Positions 1 to 13,000 of a DNA stretch of 64,000 nt are shown piece by piece. The position numbers were made by a program, and so were the translations under genes. Each line of letters starts with the position of its first letter. Positions within the stretch are counted from its first letter, which is position 1. This DNA comes from Gordonia asplenii (lineage in GTDB: Bacteria; Actinomycetota; Actinomycetes; Mycobacteriales; Mycobacteriaceae). The notes under the pieces are model-generated. The model ran no database searches. It had not been told where the DNA came from and was given only the letters and a program-made list of their open reading frames with translations. The DNA lies in assembly GCF_012933505.1 (NCBI RefSeq), contig NZ_JABBNB010000002.1, forward strand, positions 62,001 through 126,000, in the 5' to 3' direction.

Positions 1-1085
1 CTTGATCCGCAGTACGTCGCGGACACGATCGAACAGAGTCAAGCAACGATGGTGCACTTCGTGCCCTCGATGCTGTCGGTGTTCACCGAGGTGGTCGGCG
101 TGGAACGTATCGCGCGGATGACAACCGTACGGATCGTGTCGGCGACCGGGGAGGCGCTGCCGCCAGCGGTCGCCGCGGACCTACGAATGGCGCTTCCGGA
201 TGCGCTGTTCTACAACCTGTATGGTCCCACCGAGGCCGCAGTGGAGATAACCGCTGAGCGGATCGAGCAGGTCGACCCGGCCGCCTCGTCGGTGGCTATC
301 GGTGTGCCCGTGTGGAATTCATCCTCACTGGTGCTCGACGGGCGACTCCGGCGAGTGCCCGACGGCGTGGCAGGCGAGTTGTATCTGGGCGGTGTGCAGT
401 TGGCGCGCGGGTACGCCGCACGCGGTGATCTGACTGCGGAAAGATTCGTCGCCGACCCGTTCGGCCGTTCGGGTGAGCGGTTGTACCGGACTGGTGACCT
501 GGTGCGGCGCCGGACCGACGGTGTGCTGGAATACCTGGGCCGCACCGACTTCCAGGTGAAGCTGCGCGGTCAGCGGATCGAACTCGGTGAGATCGAGTCG
601 GCGATCGCCGCAGCTCCGCGTGTGGTGCACGCCGCGGCCACCGTGCTCGACGCCGCGGACGGCGGGCAGCACCTCGTGGGTTATGTGTCGCCGTCCTCGG
701 TGAACGTCGATGACGTGAAAGCGGCTGTGGCGCAATCCTTGCCGGTGTACATGGTGCCCACGACCTGGGTGCTGTTCGACGATGTGGTGCTCAACAGCGC
801 AGGAAAACTGGACCGCAAGGCACTGCCCGCACCCGACTTCACCGTGACCGCGCAGGAATACATCGCCCCCATCGGGGAAGCCGAGACCTCGCTCGCCGCC
901 GTCTTCGCCGAGGTGCTCGGCGTCGAGCGGGTCGGCGTGACCGAGTCGTTCTTCGACGTCGGCGGCAACTCGCTGTCGGCGATGCGCGTCGCCGCGCGCG
1001 CCGCCGATGCGCTCGGTGTCCAGATCAGCGTGCGCGACCTGTTCGACGCGCCCAGTGTGCGGGAACTGATCGCCGCGACGGCGGG
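1..1085 (+). other. NRPS module 1 (partial): A-T, code ???HSTLVE(K)
   Basis: Only the second half of the A domain is present. Pocket residues by alignment to GrsA PheA positions 278-331 are H, S, T, L, V, E; positions 235, 236 and 239 are off the window. The visible part is nearly identical to the A domains of modules 6 and 12, so the same DVPHST-type substrate is likely. No E domain, so an L residue is expected. Confidence 0.75.
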
Positions 1086-4000
1086 CCGCGCCCGGGCGCT
1101 GGCGCCGATCACCGCCGTGCAACCGCGCCCGGAACGTATCCCGCTGTCGTTCGCTCAGCAGCGGATGTGGTTCATCAACCAGTTCGACACGGCGTCGTCG
1201 AGCTACAATATTCCGCTGCCGCTGAGATTGCGCGGGGGATTCGATCTCGACGTACTGCGACTGGCGGTGCGCGATCTGCTGGCGCGGCACGAGGTGTTGC
1301 GTACCCGCTACCCGTCGGTGCAGGGAACGCCGGTGCAATCGATCTGCGACATCGACACCGCCGATCAACTGCTCGACTGGCGTGTCGTGGCCGACCGTGC
1401 GGACTTGCTGGCCGCAGTGGAGGGCGGCTTCGATGTCAGTGTTGCACTGCCGGTGCGCGTGGCGGCGTGGGTGTCGACAACCGACGTGGACACCGTCGAG
1501 GTGGTACTCGTCGCCCATCACATCGCATTCGACGGTTCGTCGACGCCGGTGCTCGCACGCGATCTGGTCGCGGCCTACATGGCGCGAGCGGCCGGCACGT
1601 CGCCCGCCTTCGCGCCGCTACCGGTGCAGTACGCCGACTTCGCCATCTGGCAGCACGCGGAACTGGGTGATCCGCGCGACCCCGATACACATCTCGGCAG
1701 GCAGTTGAGTACCTGGCTGTCGCGCCTCGACGGGCTTCCCCGGGTCACCGACCTCCCGATGGACCGACCACGGCCCGCGGTACTCGGCGCGGCTGCGGCG
1801 GTCGTTCAGAGCAACGTCGCGCTCGACGTCGTCGAGCGGCTGGCCGACGTCGCCCGGGAGCACCAGGTGACGCCGTTCATGATCTTCCATGCCGCGCTGG
1901 CGGTCACCGTCGCACGGCTCGGCTCGACTTCCGACGTGGTGATCGGCGCCCCGATCGCGGGCCGGTCGGACGCGGCGCTCGAAGACCTGATCGGGATGTT
2001 CGTCAACACCCTGGTGCTGCGGACCGCGATCGACGTCGGCGCGACCGGCAGCGAGGTGCTGCGCGGCGTGCGATCGGTGGATCTCGAGGCGTTCGCCAAT
2101 CCGGATGTGCAGTTCGAACAACTGGTGGAGCAACTGGCGCCCGAGCGGTCGACGTCGTACGCGCCGCTGTTCCAGATCGCGCTCGGCCACGAGGTCGGCG
2201 GCGTCGAGGTGGCGCCGGTCGTCCTCGACGAGGCCGGCGTGGTCATCGAGCCCATCGACGTCGGGCTCATCGAAGGCAAGGTCGACCTGACGGTGACCGT
2301 CGCCGAGGCCGGGCCCGGCGGCGACGGAACGATCAACGTCGCGTTCACGTATCTGACGGACCTCTTCGATGAGGCGACGATCACGCGGGCGGTCGATGTC
2401 TGGCAGCGCGTGCTGCGCGCGCTCGTCCTCACCCCGGACCTCGCGGTCGGCGATATCGTCCTGGCGGATGCACCGCGCGAACGCGCTGCACGAGTAGACC
2501 TCACCGCACGTGGCCTGCTGAGCGCGCGCGGCACCGACTCCGGAACTCTGATCGATCTGCTCGACCGGCGCGATCTCGACCCGACACATCCGGCGTTGAT
2601 CTGCGACGGCGTGGAAGTGCTCTACGAGGAGTTCGAGCGGCGCACCGACGCGGTCGCGCACGCGTTGATCTCCCGTGGCGTGCGACCCGAGGACGCCGTG
2701 GGCGTCGCACTGGCACGATCGGTCGAGTCGGTGATCGCGGTCTGGGGCATCATCAAATCCGGCGCGGCCTACGTGCCGATCGATCCGACCTATCCGATCG
2801 ACCGGATCGCCTACATGGTCGGCGACTCGGCGATCGCGGTAGGTATCAGCGACAGTTCCACCCGATCGCGACTCGGCGACGGTGCCTGTGAATGGCTGGA
2901 ATTGAGCGAGCTGGAGGCCGGGCTGTCGCGTCCGGTGACTGCAGCGGACCGTCATGGTCCGGTGCGACTGCGCAACCTCGCCTGGATCATTTACACGTCG
3001 GGTTCCACCGGTCGGCCGAAGGGCGTGGGTGTGTCCAACACCGGTGTTGCCGACTTCGCCGCTGCGGTAACGCGCTTCGTCGGCACCCGCGAGGACGACC
3101 CCGACACCAGGATCCTGCACGTCGCCTCGTTGAGTTTCGACGCTAGCCTGATCGAGATGTGCGGGGCGGTGCTGGCGGGGCACACGCTGGTCATCGCACC
3201 GCAGTCGTCCTACGCGGGGGATCCCCTGGCCGAGGTGATCGACCGGGATGAGGTGACCCACGCGCTGATCACGCCGACGGTCTTGGCGACGGTCGACCCG
3301 CAGCGCACCACCACTTTGCGCAACCTGGCGACCGGCGGCGAGGCGTGCCCGCCGGAGTTGGTCACGCGGTGGGCGGCGCGCGGTCGTCGGTTGTTCAACT
3401 TCTACGGGCCGGCCGAGACGACCGTGTGGGCCACGCGGGCCCGCGTACTGCCGGACAAACCGGTCACGATCGGCCGTGCGATTTCCGGACTCACAGCCTA
3501 TGTGCTCGACTCCCGGCTCCACGAGGTTCCCCAGGGTGTCGTCGGCGAGCTCTACATCTCCGGCGCGGGACTGGCGCGCGGATACCTGGGCAAGGCGCAA
3601 TTGACGGTGGGACGGTTCGTCGCCGACCCGCTCGGCGCGCCCGGAACGCGCATGTACGCCACCGGTGACCTCGTTCGTCGCACCGCCTCGGGCGATCTGG
3701 AATTCGCCGGCCGAGCAGACTTCCAGGTCAAGATCAACGGGCAGCGCATCGAGCTGGGTGAAGTCGAGGCGGTGCTGTCCGATCTGCCGGGAATCACGCA
3801 GGCGGTCGTGTTGGGCACCGATGAGGGTGCGGCTCGCGCTCGCCTGATCGGGTACGTCGTCGCGCCCGACGGTGACGTTGACGCGGAGTCGATCCTCTCG
3901 GCGGCGCAGCAGCGGCTCGCGGCGCACATGGTGCCGCACGACATCGTCGTGCTGTCCGAACTTCCGTTGGCGCCCACCGGCAAACTCGACCGTGCGGCAT

Positions 4001-7000
4001 TGCCCGCGCCGACTGAACGGGCCGCGGCGGAAGTCGTCGCACCCGCCGACGACGCCGAGCGGCGGCTGGCCGAGATCGTCGCCGCACTACTGGGACGCAG
4101 CGAAGTCGGCGTCACCGAATCGTTCTTCGCGCTCGGTGGCGACTCGATCATGTCGATCCAGCTCGCGTCGGCAGCACATGCCGCCGGACTGCCGCTGACT
4201 CCACGGGAGATCTTCGAGCACAAGACGATTCGAGCGATGGCGCGCGCGGCCGGAGAAGTCCACACCGTGCCGATGCTCGCCGAGGTACCGGGCGGTGCCG
4301 TCGGTGAGATTCCGCTGCCGCCGATGGTCTCGTGGATGATCGAACACACCACCGAGCCGGGCGACTATGCGGACTTCTCGCAGTCCAACGTGCTGCGGGT
4401 GCCTGCCGACGCGACACTGCAGCAGGTGCGGGCCATCGTCGCTGCGGTGGTTGCCGCGCATCCGATGCTCAGCGCGCGTCTGCTGCGCACCGCCGACGCC
4501 GCGACACTGGTCGCCGGCGGAGCGTTCGACGTCGACGCGGCCGTGACGCAAGTGCACACCACCGTCGACCGGTTGACCGAGACGATCCATTCGGCGCACG
4601 CCGATGCACTCGCCACACTCGACCCCGCAACGGGTTCGCTCGTGCGGGCGGTCCTGGTGTCGGCGGGTGCGCAGAGTCGAATCGTGGTGGCGATCCACCA
4701 CCTCGTCGTCGATATCGTGTCCTGGCCGATCCTCCTGGAAGACCTCGCCACCGCTTGGGCACAGCACCGCGCCGGCGCAGCCATCGCGGTGCGCGCCGAG
4801 GAGACGTCGGTCCGAGCCTGGTTCAGCGACATCGCCGGACAAGCACCCCGCAGGCTTGCCGAACTCGACTATTGGCTCGCCCGGTCACCCGAGAACCCGA
4901 CCGTGCTGCGCGACGCGCTCGATCCCGCCCGGGACCGGGGTATCACTTCGGCCTCGCACGTCGCGACCGTCGACGCGGCAACCACCGAAACGGTGCTCGG
5001 CCGGCTCCCGCAACTGTTCGGTGGCACGGTCAACGACGTACTGCTGGGCGCACTCGCGCGGGCGGTACGCGGATGGCAGCAGGCCGGCGCCATCGCCGAC
5101 AGCGCCCCGGTGACGGTCCTGCTGGAGGGACACGGCCGAGACGAATCGATAGTGTCTACCGTCGATCGGCCGCAACGCGCTGACCTGTCGCGCACCGTCG
5201 GCTGGTTCACCACCATCGCCCCGGTGTCGATCGAACCGGGCACCGACATCGTGCACGCGATGAAGGCCGCGAAGGAAGAACGCCTCGGGCAACCCGGGGG
5301 CGGCGCCGGATTCGGCGTGCTGCGCTACTTCGGCGACACCGAGCTGACTCGGCGGCCGCTGCCGACGATCAGCTTCAACTTCGCCGGAGCGGGCGCGGCC
5401 ACGATGTCCGCGCAACCGGCGGAGGGCCCGAACCCGGAGACCGACGCTCAGCTGGCGCAGGCACTGCTCCCCGCCGCCGACGCGCCGCATCTGCCCGGCA
5501 CCCTCAGTGGCGCGATGGCGGTGCTGGCCGGATTGGGCATCAACGCCTCGACCGTGCCGACTGCGTCGGGACGCGAGTTCGTCGCCGAATTCAGTGCTCC
5601 GGTCGCCGTCCTGTCCACCGATGACGTCGCCGACATCGCTGCGCGCTGGGTCGCCGAGCTCACCGCGGCTGCCGCCCTCGCCGACCGTGGTACCTCGGTG
5701 GGGCTGTCACCGTCCGACGTCCCGGGCACTGGGCTCACCCAGGTCGACCTCGACGACCTCGCCGAACGCTTCCCCGGCGCCGCGGTGTGGCCGCTCGCCC
5801 CGCTGCAGCAGGGCCTGTATTTCCAGGCTGAACTCGTCTCCGGACCGATGGCGGACGCGATCGACGTCTACGTCACCCAGGCTGTCGTCGAACTGGCCGG
5901 TGAACTGGACGCCGTGCGACTCGAACGTGCCGCGGAAGCGTTGCTGGCCGAGCATCGAGTCCTGCGTTCGGGCTTCGTGCGGATGCCAAGCGGCGCGGTG
6001 GCGACCGTGGTTCCCGACACCGTCGAACTCCCGTGGACTCGGATCGATCTGTCCGAGGTCGACGACGCGGAGATCGCCGAGCGGGTCGCCGCGATCGCCG
6101 AGCGGGAGAATCTCGCACCGTTCGACATGACGGTGCCGCCGCTGATCCGATTCGTGCTCGTGCAGCACGCGCGGGGCGCGAGCCTGATCGTCACCAACCA
6201 TCACATCCTGCTCGACGGATGGTCGGGTCCGCTGGTCCTGGCCGACATGGTGGCGCTGTACGCCACCGGCAATTCGTTCACCGGATTGACCGAGTTGCCC
6301 GACGGCGACTACGGCGACTACGTCCGCGCTATCGCGGAGTTGGATCATCGGGCGGGACTCGACGCGTGGCGGCGGGTGCTGGAACCGCTGGAAGAGCCGA
6401 CGCTGGTGGCCCCCGAGGTCATCGACGCGCAGGCATTGCCCGCATTCACCACCGTGTCGCTGAGCGCCGAACTCACCGAGGCATTGTCGGCGCGCACCCG
6501 TGAATTCGGCGTCACCGCCGCGACGGTTTTGCAGTTCAGTTGGGCCGTCCTGCTGTCTCGACTGACCGGCAACCGTGTCGTCGCGTTCGGTGAGACGGTG
6601 TCGGGACGTCCGGCGGACCTGGCCGGGGTCGAAGCGATGGTCGGGCTGTTCATCAACACCCTGCCGTCGGTGGTCGACATCGACCCGGCGGCAACGGTCC
6701 GCGAGGTCCTCGAAGCCATGCAGGCGGGCAAGGTCGATGTGCTGGACTACCAGTTCCTCGGCCTCGCCGAGATCCTGCGTTCCGCCGGCCGCGGGGCGAT
6801 ATTCGACACGCTGACCGTGCATGAGTCCTATCCGGTGAACACCGACTCTCTTGCCGGTGCCGGGGCGGACACGGCCGGCGGTCTGACTATCGTCGACGTG
6901 ATCGCACTCGATGCGACGCATTACCCGCTCACCATGATCACCGCGCCGGCCGGCGACCGGATCGACATCAAGGTCGCTTATCGGTCGACCGCGTTCACCG

Positions 7001-10000
7001 AAGCGCAGATCGCGACGCTGGTCCAGGCGTTGCTGTCGGTCATCGCGCAGATCGCCGCAGAGCCGGAGCGCAAGGTCGGACAGCTGTCGCTCCTGGCGCC
7101 CGATGCCCGGGCGATCGCCGGAGCGCAGTCGGTGGGGCGCGCGGTGGAATTCGCCGCGCCCGACACGCTCGCGGCGGCAGTCGCCGAACGCGTCTCCGCC
7201 ACGCCACAGCGGGTCGCACTGGTCGCCGGTGACCGTCGAATGACGTATCACAGCTTCGGCGCAAGTGTGAATTCTCTTGCCCGGCAACTCATTTCGAAGG
7301 GAGTCGGCCCAGACGTCGCGGTTGCCGTCGCGATCGATCGGTCGGTCGAGATGGTCGTCGCGATTCACGCGGTCATCGCTGCCGGTGGTCAGTACATCCC
7401 CGTCGACCCGGCGGTACCCGCCGATCGGGCGGCGTACATGTTCGACACCGCGGGCGTGCAAGTGGTGCTCGCGGCCGATCACGCTGTCGCGGCAGACGTG
7501 CTCGCGCTCGCCGTCGACGCGGGCATGGCGGTGGTGGACGTCGACGCCTGGGCGCCGGTTGACGCACACGGTGCCGGGCCGATCACCGACGCCGACCGAA
7601 TCGCTCCGCTACGTCCCGACCACGCGGCGTACACCCTGTTCACGTCGGGGTCGACCGGGCGTCCCAAGGGAGTCACGGTGTCGCATCGGTCGGTGCTCAA
7701 CCGACTGCGCTGGGGCATCGACGAGCTCGGTATCACCGCGGCCGACATCGTGATGCTCAAGACGCCGTTCACGTTCGACGTCTCGGTGCCCGAGCTATTC
7801 GCCCCGCTGATGCTCGGCGCCCAACTGGTAGTGCTGCCCGCGGGCGCCCATCTCGATCCGATGGCCGTCGCAGCGGAGATCGAGCGGTCCGCGGCCACGA
7901 TGGTGCACTTCGTTCCATCGATGCTGTCGGTGTTCCACGAGGTGATCGGGGAGCAGCGCATCTCCGCGATGACGTCGCTGCGGGTTCTGTCGTACTCCGG
8001 TGAGGCGTTGCCGCCCGCGGTGGTCGCCGACATGCGTCGCGCCCTGCCGACGGTGCTGCAATTCAACCTCTTCGGTCCCACCGAGGCTGCCGTCGAGATC
8101 GTGTACGCCAAAGTGGCGCCGCTGCAGACGGATCTGTCGACGATTCCGATCGGCACACCGGTGTGGAACTGCGCCGCCTACGTCCTCGACGCCGGGCTGA
8201 ACCTGGCCCCCGACGGGATCGCCGGCGAGCTGTACCTCGGCGGCGTGCAGGTGGCCCGCGGGTACGCCGGCCGCCCCGATCTGACCGCCGAGCGGTTCGT
8301 CGCCGATCCGTTCACCGCGGGCGCGCGACTGTACCGCACCGGAGACCTGGTCCGACGCAATGCGGACGGCACGATCGACTACCTCGGCCGCACCGACTTC
8401 CAGGTCAAACTGCGCGGACAGCGCGTGGAACTCGGCGAGATCGAATCCGCGTTGGTCGCCGCGCCGGGAGTCGTGAAGGCCGCGGCGACCGTCGTGTCCG
8501 CGCCAACCGGAGCAGAGCATCTGGTGGCGTACGTGTCACCGTCGTCGGTCGACGTCGAGCAGACCAGATTCGCTGTGTCGCAAGCGCTTCCGTCGTACAT
8601 GGTGCCGACGGTGTGGACCGTCCTCGACGACATCGCGCTCAACTCCGCGGGCAAGATCGACCGCCGCGCATTGCCCGCACCCGTTTTCGACGAGGTGCCG
8701 GGCGAGTTCGTGGAGCCGCATGGGGATCGGGAGATCGCGGTCGCCGCGGTCTTCGCTGACGTGCTCGGTGTCGACCGAGTGTCGGCGACCGCCGACTTCT
8801 TCGAACTCGGCGGCGACTCGCTCTCGGCGATGCGCCTGGCCGCCCGCGTCGCGGACGCGCTGGGCATCGCCGTCGGCGTGCGGGATCTGTTCGATGCGCG
8901 GACGGTACGGACCATCGCCGCGCTAGCCGACACGGCCGCCGCCGCTCGTGCGCCGATCGCGGCGGTCGCGGACCGGCCCGCGCGTATCCCGCTGTCGTTC
9001 GCCCAGCAGCGCATCTGGTTCATCAACCAGCTCGACGTGACCTCGCCGGTGTTCAATATCCCGGCCGTCCTGCGGTTGACCGGAGCACTCGACGTCGCCG
9101 CGCTGACCGTGGGCGTCGGCGATGTGGTGGCGCGGCATGAGATCCTGCGTACGACGTTCCCGAGTGATGATCTGGGTGGATTCCAATCGGTGGCGAACAC
9201 CGTCGACGGTGCCCGGGTTGTCGCGACGGCCGGTTCCGAGGCCGATCTCTATCAGTCGGTGACGGCGGGCTTCGACGTCACCGTCGATCTGCCGATTCGG
9301 GTGAGGCTATGGGAAGTGGCACCCGACGAGCATGTGCTCGCCGTGGTGTTGCACCACATCGCCGCGGACGGTGAGTCGATGCTGCCGTTGGTCACTGACC
9401 TGGTCACGGCGTACTCCGCGCGGGTCGCCGGAGCAGCACCCGAGTTCGCGCCGCTCGACGTCCAGTTCGCGGATTACGCCATCTGGCAGCACGCGACGCT
9501 CGGGTCGCCGGGGGATCCGACCTCGGCGGTGGGCCGCCAACTCGGCTACTGGCGAAGCCGGCTCGCCGGTCTTCCGGACGTACTAGACCTGCCCGCGGAC
9601 CGTCCCCGCCCGACGGTGGCGACAGGCCGCGGCGGTCAGTTCGGCTTCGTGATCCCGGCCGACGTCGCGGACCGGATCGGCGACGTCGCTCGAGCGCATC
9701 AGGCCACGCCGTTCATGGTCGTCCATGCCGCGTTGGCGGTCGCGCTGGCCCGGCTGAGTTCGACCGAGGACATCGCGATCGCGACGCCGATCGCCGGCCG
9801 CGGCGAGCCCGTCCTCGAATCGCTGGTCGGCATGTTCGTCAACACGCTGGTGCTGCGGACCGAGGTGCGTCCGGCGGACACCTTCGCCGACGTCGTCGAT
9901 CGCGTCCGCACCACCGATCTGGACGGATTCGCCCACGCCGACGTTCCGTTCGAGGTGGTAGTCGACGCCGTCGATCCGGTGCGTTCGGAGGCGTTTGAGC

Positions 10001-13000
10001 CACTCGCTCAGGTCATGCTGTCGTTCGACCCCGGCGCGTCGGTCGCCGATGCGAATGTGAACGTTGCCGGATTGACGATCACCTCGCTGCCGCGTCCGGA
10101 CGTGCCCGCGCCGCGGGATCTCACCTTCGAGGTGATGTCGGGCGGCGATGACTGGTCGGTCACGGTGACCTACGCGACGGACCTGTTCGACGAGGCCACA
10201 GTCGCGTCGATGTCGGCCCGTTTCGGCGCCGTGCTAGCGGCGCTGACCCAGCATCCGGCGGGAGCTGTCGGCGACGCGCCGTGGTTGACCGGCGACGAGC
10301 GCGCGGCGCTCATCGCCGCGGCGGACGGCGGGACGATGCCGGTGCCCGCGGGCACGCTGGCAACCGTGCTCACCGAGCGCGCGGCATTGGTACCCGACGC
10401 ACCGGCGCTTTGGTTCGACGGTCGAACGGTCAGCTACGCCGAGTTCGCCTCGCGGGTGAACATGCTTGCGCGCCGTCTCATCGCGCTCGGCGTCGGCCCC
10501 GACGTGACGGTGGCGATCAGCATCGACCGTTCGGTAGAGCTGTTGATCGCGGTGCATGCGGTGATAGCCGCCGGCGGACAGTATCTGCCGGTGGATACCG
10601 CGGCGCCCGCCGAGCGGTCGTCGTATGTCCTCGCCACCGCCGGTGCGCGGGCGATGGTGGTCGCCGCCGGGCGGCGCGGATCCGTCGTCGACGATCTCGA
10701 CGGCGAGATCGTCGAGGTCGACAGCACGATCCCTATCGTCGACGACGCGCCCCTCGCCGACGGCGACCGTCGAGCGCCGCTTCGGCTGGCCGCCGCGGCC
10801 TACACCCTGTTCACCTCCGGCTCGACCGGTCGCCCCAAGGGTGTCGTCGTCTCGCACGAGGCGGTTCTCAATCGGCTCGCGTGGATGCGCGACGAGTTCG
10901 AACTGTCCGATCGGCAGGTGTTCGTGCAGAAGACGCCGATCACCTTCGACGTATCGGTGTGGGAGTTGTTCCTGCCGTTCCTCATCGGAGCACCGCTGGT
11001 CATCGCCGAACCCGGACGACACGGCGACGCCGACTACCTGGCCGCGCTGATCGCGCAGCGCGAGGTGTCGGTGGTGCATTTCGTTCCGTCGATGCTGTCG
11101 GCGTTCGTCGACGTCCTCGGACCGCGACTGAACGGGCTGACCTCGCTGCAGCAGGTGTTCACTTCGGGCGAGGCGCTCACCGCGGGAGCGGGACGTGCGT
11201 TGCTGGCAGCGACGTCGACGCGACTGATCAACCTGTACGGGCCGACCGAGGCCGCGGTCGACGTCACCGCCTACGTCGTCCGCTCCACCGATGCGGTCAT
11301 CCCGATCGGGCAGCCGATGCCGAATGTGACGTCGTACGTGCTGGATTCGCGGTTGCGTCCGGTGCCCACCGGGGTACCCGGCGAGCTGTACCTCGGCGGC
11401 ATCCAGGTGGCCCGGGGCTATGCGGCGCGGGCCGACCTCACCGCGGACCGCTTCATCGCCGATCCGTTCGGTGCGCCCGGCTCGCGTCTGTACCGCACCG
11501 GCGACCTGGTGAAGTGGAACGCCGACGGTGACATCGACTACCTCGGCCGCACCGACTTCCAGGTGAAGCTGCGCGGTCAGCGGATCGAACTGGGGGAGAT
11601 CGAGGCGGTCTTGTCGACGGCGCCGGGGGTGGTGCATGCCGCCGCGGCGGTCGCTCATGCTCCCGACGGCAGTGATCACCTCATCGCCTACCTAGCCGGC
11701 GGCCCGGCCGGTCGACCCGACGTCGAGGTGGTCAAAACGATTGCCGCGCAATCACTTCCTGCCTACATGGTGCCGACGAGGTGGATGGTGCTCGACGAGA
11801 TCACCCTCAATCCCTCCGGCAAACTCGACCGCAAAGCCCTACCCGCACCGCAATTCGGCACCGCCGAGGACGACTACGTCGCCCCGCAGACCGGCACCGA
11901 GCAGATCCTCGCGGCGGTCTTCGCCGATGTACTGGAACTGTCGTCGGTAAGTGCGACGGCGTCGTTCTTCGAGCTGGGCGGCAACTCGCTGTCGGCGACC
12001 AGGCTCGCCGCGCGGGCCGCCGACGCGTTGGCGCGCCCGGTGTCGATCCGCGACGTCTTCGACGCGCCGACGGTCCGCGACCTGGCCGCCGCGGTCGCCG
12101 ACCGCAGCGGGACGTCGGCGCCGATCACCGCGGTGTCGCCGCGGCCGGAACGCATTCCGCTGTCGTTCGCTCAGCAGCGGATGTGGTTCATCAACCAGTT
12201 CGAGCCGATGGCACCGACCTACAACATCCCGATCGGGGTGCGGCTCACCGGCGACCTCGACGTCGCCGCACTGCGGCAGGCCGTCGTCGACGTCGTGGAG
12301 CGCCACGAGATTCTGCGCACCACTTTCCCGGCGATCGACGGCGAGCCGATCCAGCAGGTCGGAACGATGGCCTGGGCGCACGACCATCTCGACGTCGACG
12401 TGGTGCACAGCCAGGACGAGGTGATCAGCGCGGCAGGCGTCGGCTTCGAACTGGCCACCCGCCCCGGATTCCGGGTCCGCCTGTGGCAGCGCGCCGAGAA
12501 CGAGTGGGTGTTCCTGGCGGTCATCCACCACATCGTCGGCGACGGCGAATCGATGCGGCCGCTGATGGGTGACCTGGTGGCGGCCTATGCCGCGCGGGTC
12601 GCGGGCTCGGCGCCGGTGTTCGCGCCGCTGCCGGTACAGTTCGCCGACTACGCGATCTGGCAGCACACGATGCTCGGCGATCCGCGGGACCCGCAGTCGG
12701 TCGCCGGCGAGCAGCTGGCGTATTGGACCGACCGGCTGGCCGGGGTGCCCGAGGTGATCGACCTGCCCGCCGACCGCCCGCGTCCGCTGGTCGCGTCGTC
12801 GGCCGGTGCGACGCTGCCGTTCACGATTCCGGCGTCGACCGTCCGTCGGGTCGAGGAGCTGGCCGGCGAGCAGGGAGCCACCGCGTTCATGGTCCTGCAC
12901 GCGGCGCTGGGGGTGCTGCTGGCCCGGTTGAGCGCCACCGACGACATCGCCGTGGCCACGCCGATCGCCGGTCGCGGCGACCGGGTCCTCGACCCACTCG